Origin: Stenotrophomonas hibiscicola ATCC 19867
GTDB lineage: Bacteria > Pseudomonadota > Gammaproteobacteria > Xanthomonadales > Xanthomonadaceae
Reading direction: 5' to 3'
NCBI RefSeq assembly: GCF_000382065.1
Contig: NZ_KB907500.1
Location: 310,001-374,000 of the forward strand
Length of the DNA: 64,000 bases
Position numbers and translations under genes: made by a program. Shown here piece by piece: positions 1 through 8,621 of this stretch (the stretch's first letter is position 1; the number at the start of each line of letters is the position of its first letter). The notes under the pieces were generated by a model that saw nothing but the letters and a program-made list of their open reading frames with translations, had not been told where the DNA came from and made no database searches.

Positions 1-585
1 CTCATTGATCGGCATCAGCACCGCATAGCGGTTCGGCCCCTGCATGCGCTTGATCGCCGCCATCTGCTCGTCCCACTCGGCCCAGGTACGCGGCGGGTGG
101 TCGTAGCCGGCCTTGGCCAGCAGGTCCTTGCGGTAGTAGATCAGGCGTGTATCGACGTACCACGGCACGCCCACCAGCTCGCCGTGGATCACGTTGGTAT
201 CCCAGATGCCCTGGAAGTAGTCCTTTTCATCAACGACCGCCGAGTGATCGACGAACGGCTGCAGCGGTGTCAGCGCATCGAGCTCGGCGAACTCGGGCAC
301 CCAGGTGTTTCCGAGCTGGCAGACATCCGGCAGGCCATCGGCAGCGAACGCGGTCAGCAGCTTCTCGTGCGCTGCCGTCCACGGGATGTTCTGCACATCC
401 ACCTTGATGCCGGGGTTCTCGGCCTCGAACTCGTGGATCAGCTCGCTGACCACCTCGGCTTCGCGACCCATCGCCCAGAAGCGCACGGTGGTGGTTCCAG
501 GCTCGGTGCGGGCGCAGCCGGCCACGGCCAAAGCGGCCAGGGCGGGCAGCGCCCAGCGGCGCAGGCGGTCGATCCAGTTCGGCAC
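1..585 (-). CDS. ABC transporter sugar-binding lipoprotein (family 1), N-terminal part
   Basis: The window shows the first 195 codons of an extracellular solute-binding protein of a sugar ABC transporter; the rest lies beyond the left edge. The reading frame starts at a GTG 4 nt downstream of the stop of the preceding glucanase gene, so the two are almost certainly co-transcribed. Residues 1-24 form a lipoprotein signal ending in the lipobox VAGC, so the mature protein should be anchored by Cys24 in the periplasm. The following text (FWAMGREAEVV, then IPWTAAHEKLLTAFA and VPWYVDTRLIYYRKDLL) is typical of family-1 sugar-binding proteins. From the neighbours I infer that it binds oligosaccharides released by the glucanase. 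The substrate itself cannot be read from the sequence. Confidence 0.88.
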   Translation of the reverse strand, partial: MPNWIDRLRRWALPALAALAVAGCARTEPGTTTVRFWAMGREAEVVSELIHEFEAENPGIKVDVQNIPWTAAHEKLLTAFAADGLPDVCQLGNTWVPEFAELDALTPLQPFVDHSAVVDEKDYFQGIWDTNVIHGELVGVPWYVDTRLIYYRKDLLAKAGYDHPPRTWAEWDEQMAAIKRMQGPNRYAVLMPINE

Positions 586-589
586 CGGG

Positions 590-2194
590 TTACTTCCCCT
601 GCCCTGTGTTGCGGTTGGCATTGTTTTTCTGTTCCTGCGCGGCAGCCGCGCGTGATTCGGCGATACCCACCGCGCGTGCCGCCGCGGCCTTTTCGTCCTT
701 CTGCAGCTCCAGCGGCTGGAACGCGCCTTCCGGCGCCAGCCAGCCACCGCTGAACCCTGCCCGCTCCAGTCCCTTGCGGATGTAGGGGTTCTTCTTCATC
801 ACCTCCCACACGAAATCGTTGCGGTAGTTGGCGATCATGGTCAGGATCGGTCCCTGGTCGATGGCGATGTAATCGCTGGCGACCCAGCCGCGATCCGGCA
901 CCAGGCGGCCGGTCTTGATCGGGATGTCGTAGTTGAAGCTGGGGTTGAATGAATCCAGGAAGCCGTAGCTGGAATAGATGTAGTCGCCGTAGCGCTTGTG
1001 CATTTCCAGCGTGGCCGGGATCACCTGCTCCGGCGCAAACACCACCGAGGCGATCGCAGCAGTCGGGGCAATGGTGCCGTCATCGAAATTCTCGCGCAGC
1101 CCAGCGCCGCGCGAGGAGTAATGGCGGAACTGGCGCTGCTCGCCGCGGTACTCCTGCGTGGTGTTCTGCGGGCCATCGCTGGCGGTCAGGCCCCACACAT
1201 TCTCGCCATACTCCTTCCACTGCATCGGGTTGGCGATGGCGTATTCGCGCTGGGCCAGCGCAGCCGAGCGGCTGTTGAGGAAATAAGTGCTGCCGCGCTC
1301 GCGCATGTATGCGTCCTGGATATCGCGGAAGTCGATCCAGACGTGGCTGTACTGGTGGCCGAACAGCGGGCCGAAGGACAGGTATTCCTGGCCCTGGTAA
1401 ACACCCCAGTCGTTGTCGTAGGTGCGCGTCCACACCGTCCACGCATCCGGGCTGACCGGGTGCGTGGGCGACCCCAGGGCAAGGATGTAGACCATCATCG
1501 CCTCGTTGTAGCCCATCCAGTCGTGGTCGATGAAGCCGCTCTCGGGGAACCAGCCCATCGAGATCAGCGGCGCACGCTGCTGCAGCCACGGCCAGTCCAC
1601 CTTCTTGTACAAGGTGTCGGCGATCTGGCGGATCTCCTTCTCGCGCGGATCATCGCCGTCGTAGTACGACTGCGCGAACAGCACGCCCATCATCAGCAGT
1701 GCGGTATCCACCGAGGACAGTTCGACCCAGCTGTCGTAGCGACGGCCTTCCTGCATGTCCAGGAAGTGGTAGTAGAAGCCCTTGTAGCCGGCCTTGCCGG
1801 TGCGCTGCGGGCCCATCGGCACATCGCGGAAGAACTTCAGCGTTGTCAGCGTCCGATCGATCGCTTGGTTGCGGCTGACCCAGCCGTTCTCGATACCGAT
1901 CGGATAGGCGGTCAGTGCGAAGCCGACCGAAGCGATGCTGGCGAACGGCCGCGACGGATAGCGGTCCGGGGTCAGGCCGTTCACTTCGTTGGTGGTGTCC
2001 CAGAAGAACTGGAAGGTGCGGCGTTCGATGTCATCGAACAGCGGAGGAAGCTCCGGCTTCATCGGCCGCGGCGGTGCGTCGGCCTCGATCAGGATCACCG
2101 GCGGGCGGGGCTTGGCAGGTTCCTGCTGGGCCGGCTGGCAGGCGGCCACGGCCAGGCTCAACGCTGCGGCGGACAACAGATGGCGTGCCTGCAT
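590..2194 (-). CDS. GH144-like glucanase lipoprotein (glucoamylase family)
   Basis: A 534-residue protein of the 'glucoamylase family' (Pfam Glycoamylase), which in CAZy terms resembles GH144 endo-beta-1,2-glucanases. The ATG at 2194 was chosen because GGAGGAA lies 7 nt upstream and because the protein then opens with a lipoprotein signal ending in VAAC (Cys19). The catalytic region runs from about residue 45 (DIERRTFQFFWDTTN) to the C-terminus, with the conserved stretches GFALTAYPIGIENGW, GWFPESGFIDHDWMGYNEA, FGHQYSHVWIDFRD and WGLTASDGP. It likely cleaves a beta-glucan in the periplasm after import by the upstream TonB-dependent receptor. The beta-1,2 specificity is inferred from family membership; not all Glycoamylase-domain proteins have it. 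Confidence 0.85.
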   Translation of the reverse strand: MQARHLLSAAALSLAVAACQPAQQEPAKPRPPVILIEADAPPRPMKPELPPLFDDIERRTFQFFWDTTNEVNGLTPDRYPSRPFASIASVGFALTAYPIGIENGWVSRNQAIDRTLTTLKFFRDVPMGPQRTGKAGYKGFYYHFLDMQEGRRYDSWVELSSVDTALLMMGVLFAQSYYDGDDPREKEIRQIADTLYKKVDWPWLQQRAPLISMGWFPESGFIDHDWMGYNEAMMVYILALGSPTHPVSPDAWTVWTRTYDNDWGVYQGQEYLSFGPLFGHQYSHVWIDFRDIQDAYMRERGSTYFLNSRSAALAQREYAIANPMQWKEYGENVWGLTASDGPQNTTQEYRGEQRQFRHYSSRGAGLRENFDDGTIAPTAAIASVVFAPEQVIPATLEMHKRYGDYIYSSYGFLDSFNPSFNYDIPIKTGRLVPDRGWVASDYIAIDQGPILTMIANYRNDFVWEVMKKNPYIRKGLERAGFSGGWLAPEGAFQPLELQKDEKAAAARAVGIAESRAAAAQEQKNNANRNTGQGK

Positions 2195-2247
2195 GGCGCG
2201 GTTCCTCCGGTGGTCTGATCGATGGGAAAGCATAACGTCCAATGATC

Positions 2248-2261
2248 TGAAATCGTTTACA
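2248..2261 (-). promoter_or_regulatory. Putative LacI-type operator upstream of the glucanase gene
   Basis: TGAAATCGTTTACA is an imperfect 14-bp palindrome (5 of 7 base pairs match) with the AANCGNTT core of LacI/GalR-family operators. It lies about 55 nt upstream of the glucanase start. The same core occurs upstream of the TonB-dependent receptor and of the LacI gene, which suggests autoregulated control of the locus. This is inference from motif form and position. Confidence 0.5.
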
Positions 2262-2273
2262 ACGTGCGTTCTT

Positions 2274-2294
2274 AAAAAACCACGAAAAACGTGG
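2274..2294 (-). terminator. Hairpin with T-run after the TonB receptor gene
   Basis: Read leftward, CCACG-TTTTT-CGTGG is followed directly by TTTTTT. This makes a short 5-bp-stem intrinsic terminator between the receptor gene and the glucanase gene. With the operator just beyond it, this supports a separate promoter for the glucanase unit. The short stem makes it a moderate-strength candidate. Confidence 0.45.
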
Positions 2295-2309
2295 CTTGAC
2301 ACCGCGATC

Positions 2310-2353
2310 ATTGCCCACGCCGCTGCCCCTTGGCCGGCAGCGGCGTGGGCAAT
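2310..2353. repeat. Perfect 18-bp inverted repeat
   Basis: ATTGCCCACGCCGCTGCC at 2310-2327 is repeated in perfect inverse at 2336-2353 with an 8-nt loop. It lies in the 243-nt gap between the receptor stop and the glucanase start, with no T-run next to it. It could stabilise or process the receptor mRNA 3' end. Confidence 0.7.
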
Positions 2354-2386
2354 GGACCGGCACAGGGCCGGCCATTGCCGTTTTCA

Positions 2387-2416
2387 CCGATGCCGCCAGC
2401 GAGCCGGCGGCATCGG
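2387..2416 (-). terminator. Strong hairpin downstream of the TonB receptor gene
   Basis: CCGATGCCGCC (2387-2397) pairs with GGCGGCATCGG (2406-2416), an 11-bp stem about 20 nt beyond the receptor stop codon. No T-run follows in the leftward direction, so it may act as an mRNA 3'-end stabiliser rather than an intrinsic terminator. Confidence 0.45.
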
Positions 2417-2437
2417 GTCATGCATCACCGCCCGGGC

Positions 2438-5400
2438 TTAGAAGCGGAAGCCCACTTCGGCCTTGACCTGGCGCGGAGTACCGATGATGTCGCCGGTCTC
2501 GTTGTAGCTGGCCTGCAGCTTGCCGTTGGTCTTGACGTAGTTGTAGGTGGAGAAGTTGTCGAAGTTGAACACGTTGATGATGTCCAGGCGGGCGTACAGT
2601 TCGGTGTTGCCCGCCAGCTTGAACGTCTTCGTCGCCTGCAGGTCGACCGAACGGTAGCCGAAGATCTTGCCACCCACCAGGAACTTGCCGGTGGCGTTGG
2701 GCACGGCCGCCTGCGGAGTCGGCAGGGTGTAGCCGCTGGCCTGCATCACCGGGTACCAGTCGTTGACGGCGGTCGGGGTGGCCAGGGTGATCTTGCCGCC
2801 GAAAGTGATGCCCCAGAAGCCCGCGTAGGAACCGGTCACCACCAGGCGGTGGCGCGGCGCGCCGTTGGAGCGGATGGTCGGGTAGTCACCGATCAGGCCG
2901 CGATCAAAGGCGTACTTCTCGTTGATGTCGCGGTTGTGGCGCGCAGTGGTCCAGGTATAGGCGATCGAGGTGCCCCAGCCGCTTTCCTTGGTGAACGGCT
3001 TCTGTGCCGACAACAGGACCTGGGTGGCGCGGGTCTTGATGCCCTGCTGGCCGATGATCAGGCTGCCGAAGCCCGGCACGTTGCAGCTCCAGGCCTGGCT
3101 CAGGCCTGCGGAGGTGCCGCCGCACAGGCGCGGATCATCGAAGAACTGGCCGGTCGGGTAGCGGTTGCCCAGGGTGAAGGCGAAGCCGTCGTAGCTCAGG
3201 GTACGAGCGATGGTGGCATCGGTCAGCCAGTCGCCGATCTGGTTGCTCATGCCCAGGCTGAACTGATCGGAGTACGGCGCCTTCAGCTTGTTGTTCAGCA
3301 GGTCAACCTCCAGCCCGGCATTGCTGGTCGCGCCGACCAGTGCCTGCAGGTTGCCGATGCCGTTGAGCAGGTTCGGGTTCCAGTCATAGCAGGCGGCCTG
3401 GCCGTTGATGCAGGCGCCAGTGGCCGGGTTGCGGAAGTAGATGGTCGGCTGCGGCAGGGCCAGCTTGGTGGTTTCCAGCTGCAGGTTGTCGAACAGGTCA
3501 CGGTCGTAGGAACGGCCGGCACCACCGTGGATCACGTGCTGCTCGTCGGCATTGATGTCATACGAGAAGCCCAGGCGCGGCTGCCAGGCATCCTTGAATG
3601 CCTTGCGGTTGTGGCCGTTGCTGATGTAGTCGCTGATGTCCAGGCCGCCCAGTGCCAGCGAATCGGCATAGGTCTGGCCGGCGGGGGCGCGCGGATCCTG
3701 CGAATAGATGGCGTCGACCACCTGCTGCGGGGTCACGAAGTCCAGGTAGGACGGGGTCTTTTCGTAGTCCCAGCGCAGGCCGATGTTCAGCTGCAGGTGG
3801 TCGTTGACCTGCCAGTCGTCCTGGATGAACACGCCGTACTGCTTGGACTTCGAACGCACTTCGCCGGACACGCCGGACACGCCGGTCACCGGCTTGACGA
3901 ACTGCGCCTTGTACGGAATCGAATCGGGGAAGTCCGGATCGCCCAGCGAGTAGGTGAAGGTCGGGTTGATCTGTGCCGCATCGGATGCGTACAGATCGAT
4001 CGCCTTGTACTTCACGCCCATCTTGATGGTGTGGTCACCGGCCCACTGGATGCCATCCAGGGTCAGGTTGTCTTCGATCGACCAGCCCTTCTGGCCCTTC
4101 ACCTGCGAATCCAGTGCCGAGGCGCCACCGATCTTCACGATGGTGCGGTCTTCGGGGCCGTCCGGTGCGGTGTAGGTGATGCCGTTGGCCAGCGTCAGCG
4201 GGGTCGGGTTGTTGAACGAGTCTTCGTGGGTGACCATCAACTCGTTGTAGTAGCGCTCACCGCTGTGGTTCCAGCGCAGGGCGTAACGACGGTCGGTGTT
4301 GACCACTTCACGGCCGGCTTCCGGCGAGGTCTGGCCACTGAACTGCGACTGGGTTTCGTCGCGGTCCTGGAAGGTCAGCTCGATGCGATCGTTGTCGGTC
4401 GGCTCGAAGTCGATCTTGCCGAAGATCAGGTCCTGCTGGAACGGCTGGCTGGCCGGGCCAAGGCCGGCGGCGCCGGCCGGCGGCAGCAGGCCGGCAGCGC
4501 CGGTGACCGCGCCATCCGGCGCGATGGTGACCGGCAGGTCGAAGCGCTTGGCTTCGTAGGTCACGAAGAAGTGCGCCTTGTCCTGGATGATCGGGCCGCC
4601 CAGGGCGAAGCCGTATTCCTTCTCGGCCGAGACCATCTTCTCCTTGCCACCCTGGCGCTCGGCCGGGGTCTTGGCACGCATGTCTTCATCGGTGTAGCGG
4701 TAGAACGCCTCACCCTTGAACTCATTGGTGCCGGACTTGGTTGCAGCCGTCACCGCGGCGCTCGACACCTGGCCATACTCGGCCTTGTAGTTGCCGCTGA
4801 TGACCTTGTATTCGCCGATGGCCAGCTGCGGGAACGGGTTGCCGGCGCTGCCGGACTGGCCGGCCACGCCGCCGCCCTTGACGTAGCTCTTCTGGCCCAC
4901 GCCGTCGATGTACACGTTGGTGCCATCGGCATTGGTGGCGCCGCCGCGCAGCGAGGTGTTGCCCTTGGCGTCGCGGGTGAAGATCAGGCCCGGCACCGCG
5001 TCGGCGAACTCCAGGAAGTTGCGCGATACCTGCGGGGTGGTCTGGATCTGCTGCAGGCTGACGGTCTTGCCGACTTCGGAGGTGCGCACTTCCTGCAGCA
5101 GGGTCGGCGCAACAACGTTGACGGTGTCCAGGTTGGTGGCCGCGGTCGAACCCGGGGTGCTGCTGGCGGCACCGGCAAAGTTCAGCGTCGCGGTCGAGGC
5201 CACGGTGACGGTGACCTTCTGGGTCTGGCCGTTGGCGACCACGTTGTAGGTGCCCGGATCCAGGCCCATCAGCGAGTAGCTGCCGTCGGCGCGGATGGTG
5301 CCACGGCGGACGGTACCGGTGGCCACGTTGGTGGCGGTCACTTCGGTGCCTGCCTGGGCGCCGGCAACCTGGCCGCGCAGGCTGGCGTTGGCCGACTGCG

Positions 5401-5494
5401 CCATGACGTTGGGGGCGGCAGCCAGCATCAGGCAGCTGACCAGTGCGGTGCTCAGCAGCCGGCGCGCCGGCATGCGGAAGGTGGTATGCATCAT
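2438..5494 (-). CDS. Oar-like TonB-dependent receptor
   Basis: A 1018-residue outer-membrane TonB-dependent receptor. The ATG at 5494 (MMHTTFRM) has GGAG 9 nt upstream and begins a signal peptide cleaved near VMA-QS. Residues of about 35-110 form a carboxypeptidase-regulatory-like domain (ASLRGQVAGAQAGTEV ... GSYSLMGLDPGTYNVV). A plug domain follows (QEVRTSEVGKTVSLQQIQTT, then RNFLEFADAVPG and GQVSSAAVTAATKSGTNEF). The rest is beta-barrel, ending in the outer-membrane signature VGFRF. This architecture matches Oar-type receptors that import large glycans or peptides. With the glucanase, the binding lipoprotein and the LacI regulator as neighbours, it likely brings a glucan oligomer across the outer membrane. 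The substrate is inferred only. Confidence 0.92.
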   Translation of the reverse strand: MMHTTFRMPARRLLSTALVSCLMLAAAPNVMAQSANASLRGQVAGAQAGTEVTATNVATGTVRRGTIRADGSYSLMGLDPGTYNVVANGQTQKVTVTVASTATLNFAGAASSTPGSTAATNLDTVNVVAPTLLQEVRTSEVGKTVSLQQIQTTPQVSRNFLEFADAVPGLIFTRDAKGNTSLRGGATNADGTNVYIDGVGQKSYVKGGGVAGQSGSAGNPFPQLAIGEYKVISGNYKAEYGQVSSAAVTAATKSGTNEFKGEAFYRYTDEDMRAKTPAERQGGKEKMVSAEKEYGFALGGPIIQDKAHFFVTYEAKRFDLPVTIAPDGAVTGAAGLLPPAGAAGLGPASQPFQQDLIFGKIDFEPTDNDRIELTFQDRDETQSQFSGQTSPEAGREVVNTDRRYALRWNHSGERYYNELMVTHEDSFNNPTPLTLANGITYTAPDGPEDRTIVKIGGASALDSQVKGQKGWSIEDNLTLDGIQWAGDHTIKMGVKYKAIDLYASDAAQINPTFTYSLGDPDFPDSIPYKAQFVKPVTGVSGVSGEVRSKSKQYGVFIQDDWQVNDHLQLNIGLRWDYEKTPSYLDFVTPQQVVDAIYSQDPRAPAGQTYADSLALGGLDISDYISNGHNRKAFKDAWQPRLGFSYDINADEQHVIHGGAGRSYDRDLFDNLQLETTKLALPQPTIYFRNPATGACINGQAACYDWNPNLLNGIGNLQALVGATSNAGLEVDLLNNKLKAPYSDQFSLGMSNQIGDWLTDATIARTLSYDGFAFTLGNRYPTGQFFDDPRLCGGTSAGLSQAWSCNVPGFGSLIIGQQGIKTRATQVLLSAQKPFTKESGWGTSIAYTWTTARHNRDINEKYAFDRGLIGDYPTIRSNGAPRHRLVVTGSYAGFWGITFGGKITLATPTAVNDWYPVMQASGYTLPTPQAAVPNATGKFLVGGKIFGYRSVDLQATKTFKLAGNTELYARLDIINVFNFDNFSTYNYVKTNGKLQASYNETGDIIGTPRQVKAEVGFRF

Positions 5495-5514
5495 CAACTC
5501 AATCTCCGGGTGGC

Positions 5515-5528
5515 GGTAACCGCTTGCG
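5515..5528 (-). promoter_or_regulatory. Putative LacI-type operator in the TonB receptor leader
   Basis: The core AACCGCTT (5518-5525) matches AANCGNTT and sits about 25 nt upstream of the receptor ATG, between it and the LacI gene. Its flanks match the palindrome poorly, so this is the weakest of the three sites in the locus. Confidence 0.35.
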
Positions 5529-5570
5529 CGGTCCCTGCGATCAATCAAAAAAGAAGGAACGCCTCTGGCT

Positions 5571-6593
5571 TCAACGGCCGGATGGCGGAGTGGTGGAATC
5601 GCGAACAATCAAGCGGGGAACCAGGGTCTGCTTGTCCCCTGCCCCATCCGTGGAGGTGCCGTCCATCAACTGCATCAGACGCGTCATGGCCCGGTCGCCG
5701 AGCTCGGCGATGCTGACCTGCATGGTGGTCAGCGACGGGTGGACGAAACGCGCCAGTGGAATGTCATCGAAACCCGCCAGGGCAACATCGGCGGGCACAC
5801 GGACGCCGGCCTGGGTGAATGCATACAGGCACCCCAGGGCCATCATGTCGTTGGCGGCGAATACGGCATCGGGCAGCGCTCCGGCTGCCAGCAACTCCTG
5901 ACCGGCACGATGGCCGGAAGCTTCGTCGAAATCACCGGGCAACTCGATGCCTTCGGCGCCACCGCCAAAAGCCACCAGCGCGTCACGGAAGCCGCGCAGG
6001 CGCTCGCGCGCGTCGAAGTTGAGATCCGGGCCAGAAATGAAAGCGATGCGACGGTGGCCGGCGTCCAGCAGGTGGCGGGTCATCGCCATCGCACCTGCGT
6101 GGTCATCGATGCTCAGCACCGGGTGGTCCTGCCCGGGCAGATAGGTATTGATCAACACCGTCGGCAGCGACTGCGGCAGGTTGTCGGTCAGGAAGCCCGG
6201 GCTCTCGGCGTAGGGCGAGAGCACAAGCAGGCCGTCGACGCGGCCGCGCATGGCACGCAGGGCCGCGCCCTGCTGTTCCTGGTCGCCGTGGTAGCTGGAC
6301 ACCAGCAGGTGCTGGCGGCGGTTGCGGGCCACGCCGTCGATGCCGCGCATCAACTCGGAGAAGAATTCGCCGTACAGGTCAGGCAGCACCACGCCCACCG
6401 TATTGGTGCGGCGGCTGCTCAGGCTGCGGGCGGCGGCGTGCGGGGTGTAACGCAACCGTGCGGCCACCTCCAGCACAAGCTGGCGGACCGGTTCGGCGAC
6501 ATTTTCATGCCCGTTGAGCGCGCGGGAAACCGTGGCCACAGAGACCCGGGCTTCGCGTGCGACGTCTTTGATTGTGATAGCTGCCTTGTTCAC
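5571..6593 (-). CDS. LacI-family transcriptional regulator
   Basis: A 340-residue LacI/GalR regulator. The GTG at 6593 (VNKAAITIKDVA) was chosen because GGAGGG lies 7 nt upstream. Residues 6-55 hold the classic helix-turn-helix and hinge (TIKDVAREARVSVATVSRALNG, then [25 protein letters not shown]). A periplasmic-binding-protein-like effector domain follows (HHVLVSS-type fold, AANDMMALGCLYAFTQAGVRVP and DVALAGFDDIPLARFVHPSLTT near the end). It precedes the receptor and glucanase genes on the same strand, and operator-like sequences lie in front of all three units. Its likely job is to repress the glycan locus until a sugar ligand binds. Confidence 0.93.
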   Translation of the reverse strand: MNKAAITIKDVAREARVSVATVSRALNGHENVAEPVRQLVLEVAARLRYTPHAAARSLSSRRTNTVGVVLPDLYGEFFSELMRGIDGVARNRRQHLLVSSYHGDQEQQGAALRAMRGRVDGLLVLSPYAESPGFLTDNLPQSLPTVLINTYLPGQDHPVLSIDDHAGAMAMTRHLLDAGHRRIAFISGPDLNFDARERLRGFRDALVAFGGGAEGIELPGDFDEASGHRAGQELLAAGALPDAVFAANDMMALGCLYAFTQAGVRVPADVALAGFDDIPLARFVHPSLTTMQVSIAELGDRAMTRLMQLMDGTSTDGAGDKQTLVPRLIVRDSTTPPSGR

Positions 6594-6637
6594 GAAGCCG
6601 CCCTCCACGGCTTGGACCTACCAGCATTGGCGCGGAA

Positions 6638-6651
6638 TGTAAGCGTTTCCA
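6638..6651 (-). promoter_or_regulatory. Putative LacI-type operator upstream of the lacI-family gene
   Basis: TGTAAGCGTTTCCA is a 14-bp imperfect palindrome with the AANCGNTT core (AAGCGTTT), about 45 nt upstream of the regulator's GTG. It closely resembles known LacI/GalR operators and suggests autoregulation. Confidence 0.55.
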
Positions 6652-6757
6652 TCTGGGCTTGTAAACAGTCCGTTAGGCGAATGTCCCGAAATGGACATGA
6701 AAACCTGTCCGTGGCGAGGCCCATGAAGGACCCGCCAGGACAGCGTGGGACAAGGGC

Positions 6758-7033
6758 TCAGCCCTGTTCTGACGGGGTCTGCGCGCGGATGGACAACGCG
6801 TGGATATCGGTCTCCATCATCGACCCCAGCGCGGCATAGACCGCGCGGTGCCGGGCCAGCGGACCCAGCGCGGCGAAGCGCTCACTGACCACATGCACGT
6901 TGAAATGGCCGCGGCCATCGCGTGCACCGGCATGACCGGCGTGACGATGGCTGTCGTCTTCGATTTCGAGCACGCTCGGCGCGAGTGCCTGCTGCAGTGC
7001 GTCACGCATCCGCTCGATCCGCTCCGCGTTCAC
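6758..7033 (-). CDS. BolA-family protein
   Basis: A 91-residue BolA-like protein. BolA proteins partner with monothiol glutaredoxins in iron-sulfur and redox regulation, and some bind DNA. The family body is clear: [13 protein letters not shown] at the start, the histidine-bearing [10 protein letters not shown] loop, then [28 protein letters not shown] and [12 protein letters not shown]. It starts at a GTG that overlaps the stop of the upstream yciI-like gene by 4 nt (GTGA), so the pair is translationally coupled. I cannot say which of the BolA paralogues (BolA or IbaG type) it is. Confidence 0.9.
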   Translation of the reverse strand: MNAERIERMRDALQQALAPSVLEIEDDSHRHAGHAGARDGRGHFNVHVVSERFAALGPLARHRAVYAALGSMMETDIHALSIRAQTPSEQG

Positions 7034-7329
7034 GGCAGGACCTTGCGGAACGGCCGCACCTGCACATGGGTGTATACGCCGGCGGCGACGTACGGGTCGG
7101 CATCGGCCCAGGCCTGGGCCTGCGGCAGCGACTCGAACTGTGCAATCACCACCGAACCACTGAAGCCGGCCGGGCCCGGGTCTTCACTGTCCACCACCGG
7201 GCACGGCCCGGCCAGCAGCAGGCGCCCCTCGTCGCGCAGCGCATGCAGGCGCGCCAGGTGTTCCGGCCGCGCCTGCAGCCGCTGCGCCAGCACATCCTGG
7301 CCGTCATACCCTTCGATCACATACCACAC
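7030..7329 (-). CDS. YciI-family protein
   Basis: A 99-residue YciI-like protein with a ferredoxin-like alpha/beta fold. The GTG at 7329 gives the usual family N-terminus ([10 protein letters not shown]) with GAGG 8 nt upstream. The ATG two codons earlier is also possible, but it would leave only 2 nt from the GAGG. Conserved features are the His in [22 protein letters not shown] and the motif [22 protein letters not shown]. Family members are small, possibly enzymatic, proteins of mostly unknown role. It sits immediately upstream of and overlaps bolA. Confidence 0.85.
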   Translation of the reverse strand: MWYVIEGYDGQDVLAQRLQARPEHLARLHALRDEGRLLLAGPCPVVDSEDPGPAGFSGSVVIAQFESLPQAQAWADADPYVAAGVYTHVQVRPFRKVLP

Positions 7330-7335
7330 CGGCAT

Positions 7336-7702
7336 TTCCTCGCTTGCTTTGTCGGGTGCGCAGATTCTAGCCAATGCGCTCCCTGCCCCGGCCCGGCTGG
7401 ACACTGGCGCGACAAAGGCTTACCCTAGACTCCATTGCACGTGGTGGATGCAGCAGCCCGTCGGTTTTGCGGCCAACGCAGCCCCCGACGACCGTCCCGC
7501 TGCTTCAAACCGGACCATCCGGCCGGGCCACGTAGACGACCTCCCCGTAGTTCTGTCGCTGCCGTCTCCTGCGGCGCGTCCTGCTGTTTGATATGTGTGG
7601 AATCGCGCCGATCCCGGCGTGTCTGGTGCCCTGGGGCGCCGTGGCGTTGGCCCGGCGAACCCGGTGCCGCGACTGGTCCGTTGCAATCCTGATGTCCATT
7701 AG
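7336..7702. other. Intergenic region before scpA
   Basis: A 370-nt gap between the divergent yciI-like and scpA genes. I see a possible -10 box TAGACT (7426-7431), without a matching -35, that could drive scpA. Open frames here lack ribosome sites and family features, so I call no gene. Nothing else is recognisable. Confidence 0.4.
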
Positions 7703-8608
7703 ATGACTTCCGAACTCGCGCTTGACGCGAACCCGCCAACCCGGCCGCCCGCCCCCCAGCAGCAGGAAATGCCGCTGGCCGTGGTGCATGGGCAACCGGT
7801 CCTGCAGATCCCGCAGGACCTGTACATCCCGCCGGACGCGCTGGAAGTCATCCTGGACGCCTTCGAAGGCCCGCTGGACCTGCTGCTGTACCTGATCCGC
7901 CGCCAGAACCTGGATGTACTGGACATCCCCGTCGCCGAGATCACCCGGCAGTACGTGGAATACATCACTGTGATGCGCGAGCTGCGCTTCGAGCTGGCGG
8001 CCGAGTACCTGGTGATGGCCGCGATCCTGGCCGAGGTGAAGTCGCGGATGCTGTTGCCGCGCCCGGTCAGCGAGGAAGGCGATGAGGCCGACCCGCGCGC
8101 CGAGCTGGTGCGCCGGCTGCAGGAGTACGAACGTTTCAAGCAGGCCGCCGAGGACATCGACGCCCTGCCCCGTCAGGACCGCGACACCACGGTGGCGCAT
8201 GCCTTCATGCCCGAACGCGCCACGGTGAAGCTGCCGCCGCCGGTGGACCTGAAGGAAATGCTGCTGGCTTTGCACGACGTGCTCAAGCGCGCCGAGCTGT
8301 TCAGCGGCCACGCCATCAAGCGCGAGGCACTGAGCGTGCGGCAACGCATGGGCGAGGTACTCGGCCGCCTGGAAGACGGCAGGTTCTATCGCTTCGAAGG
8401 GCTGTTCACGGCCGAAGAAGGCAAGCTGGGCGTGCTGGTCACGTTCCTGGCGGTGCTGGAGCTGGCCAAGGAACAGCTGCTGGACATCGTCCAGGAAGAA
8501 CCGCTGGCGCCGATCTACGTCAAGTCGCTGGCGGCCGGCAACACCAACGCCCCGCTGCAGTTCAGCAGCGAGTTTGACGACAACGACGCCGCCAATGCCA
8601 ATGAGTGA
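7703..8608 (+). CDS. scpA: Segregation and condensation protein A
   Basis: A 301-residue ScpA, the kleisin subunit that with ScpB and SMC forms the chromosome condensation complex in many bacteria. The first ~45 residues are a Pro-rich extension. The kleisin N-domain then starts at LEVILDAFEGPLDLLLYLIR, followed by the helical stretch LRFELAAEYLVMAAILAEVKSRMLLP. The C-terminal winged-helix part includes EGLFTAEEGKLGVLVTFLAVLELAKEQLL, which is expected to bind SMC heads. scpB follows 13 nt downstream in the same direction, as is usual. Confidence 0.95.
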   Translation: MTSELALDANPPTRPPAPQQQEMPLAVVHGQPVLQIPQDLYIPPDALEVILDAFEGPLDLLLYLIRRQNLDVLDIPVAEITRQYVEYITVMRELRFELAAEYLVMAAILAEVKSRMLLPRPVSEEGDEADPRAELVRRLQEYERFKQAAEDIDALPRQDRDTTVAHAFMPERATVKLPPPVDLKEMLLALHDVLKRAELFSGHAIKREALSVRQRMGEVLGRLEDGRFYRFEGLFTAEEGKLGVLVTFLAVLELAKEQLLDIVQEEPLAPIYVKSLAAGNTNAPLQFSSEFDDNDAANANE

Positions 8609-8621
8609 GCGCTGAGTGCCG

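Noticed and set aside
2330..5716. A 1128-codon open frame on the + strand opposite the TonB receptor gene
   Set aside because: It is the antisense shadow of a clear receptor gene. Its translation is repetitive Gly/Val/Arg-rich text without any domain, and such frames are common in GC-rich DNA.
7448..7591. A small ORF before scpA as a possible leader peptide
   Set aside because: No ribosome site, no codon bias towards one amino acid and no terminator or antiterminator downstream.
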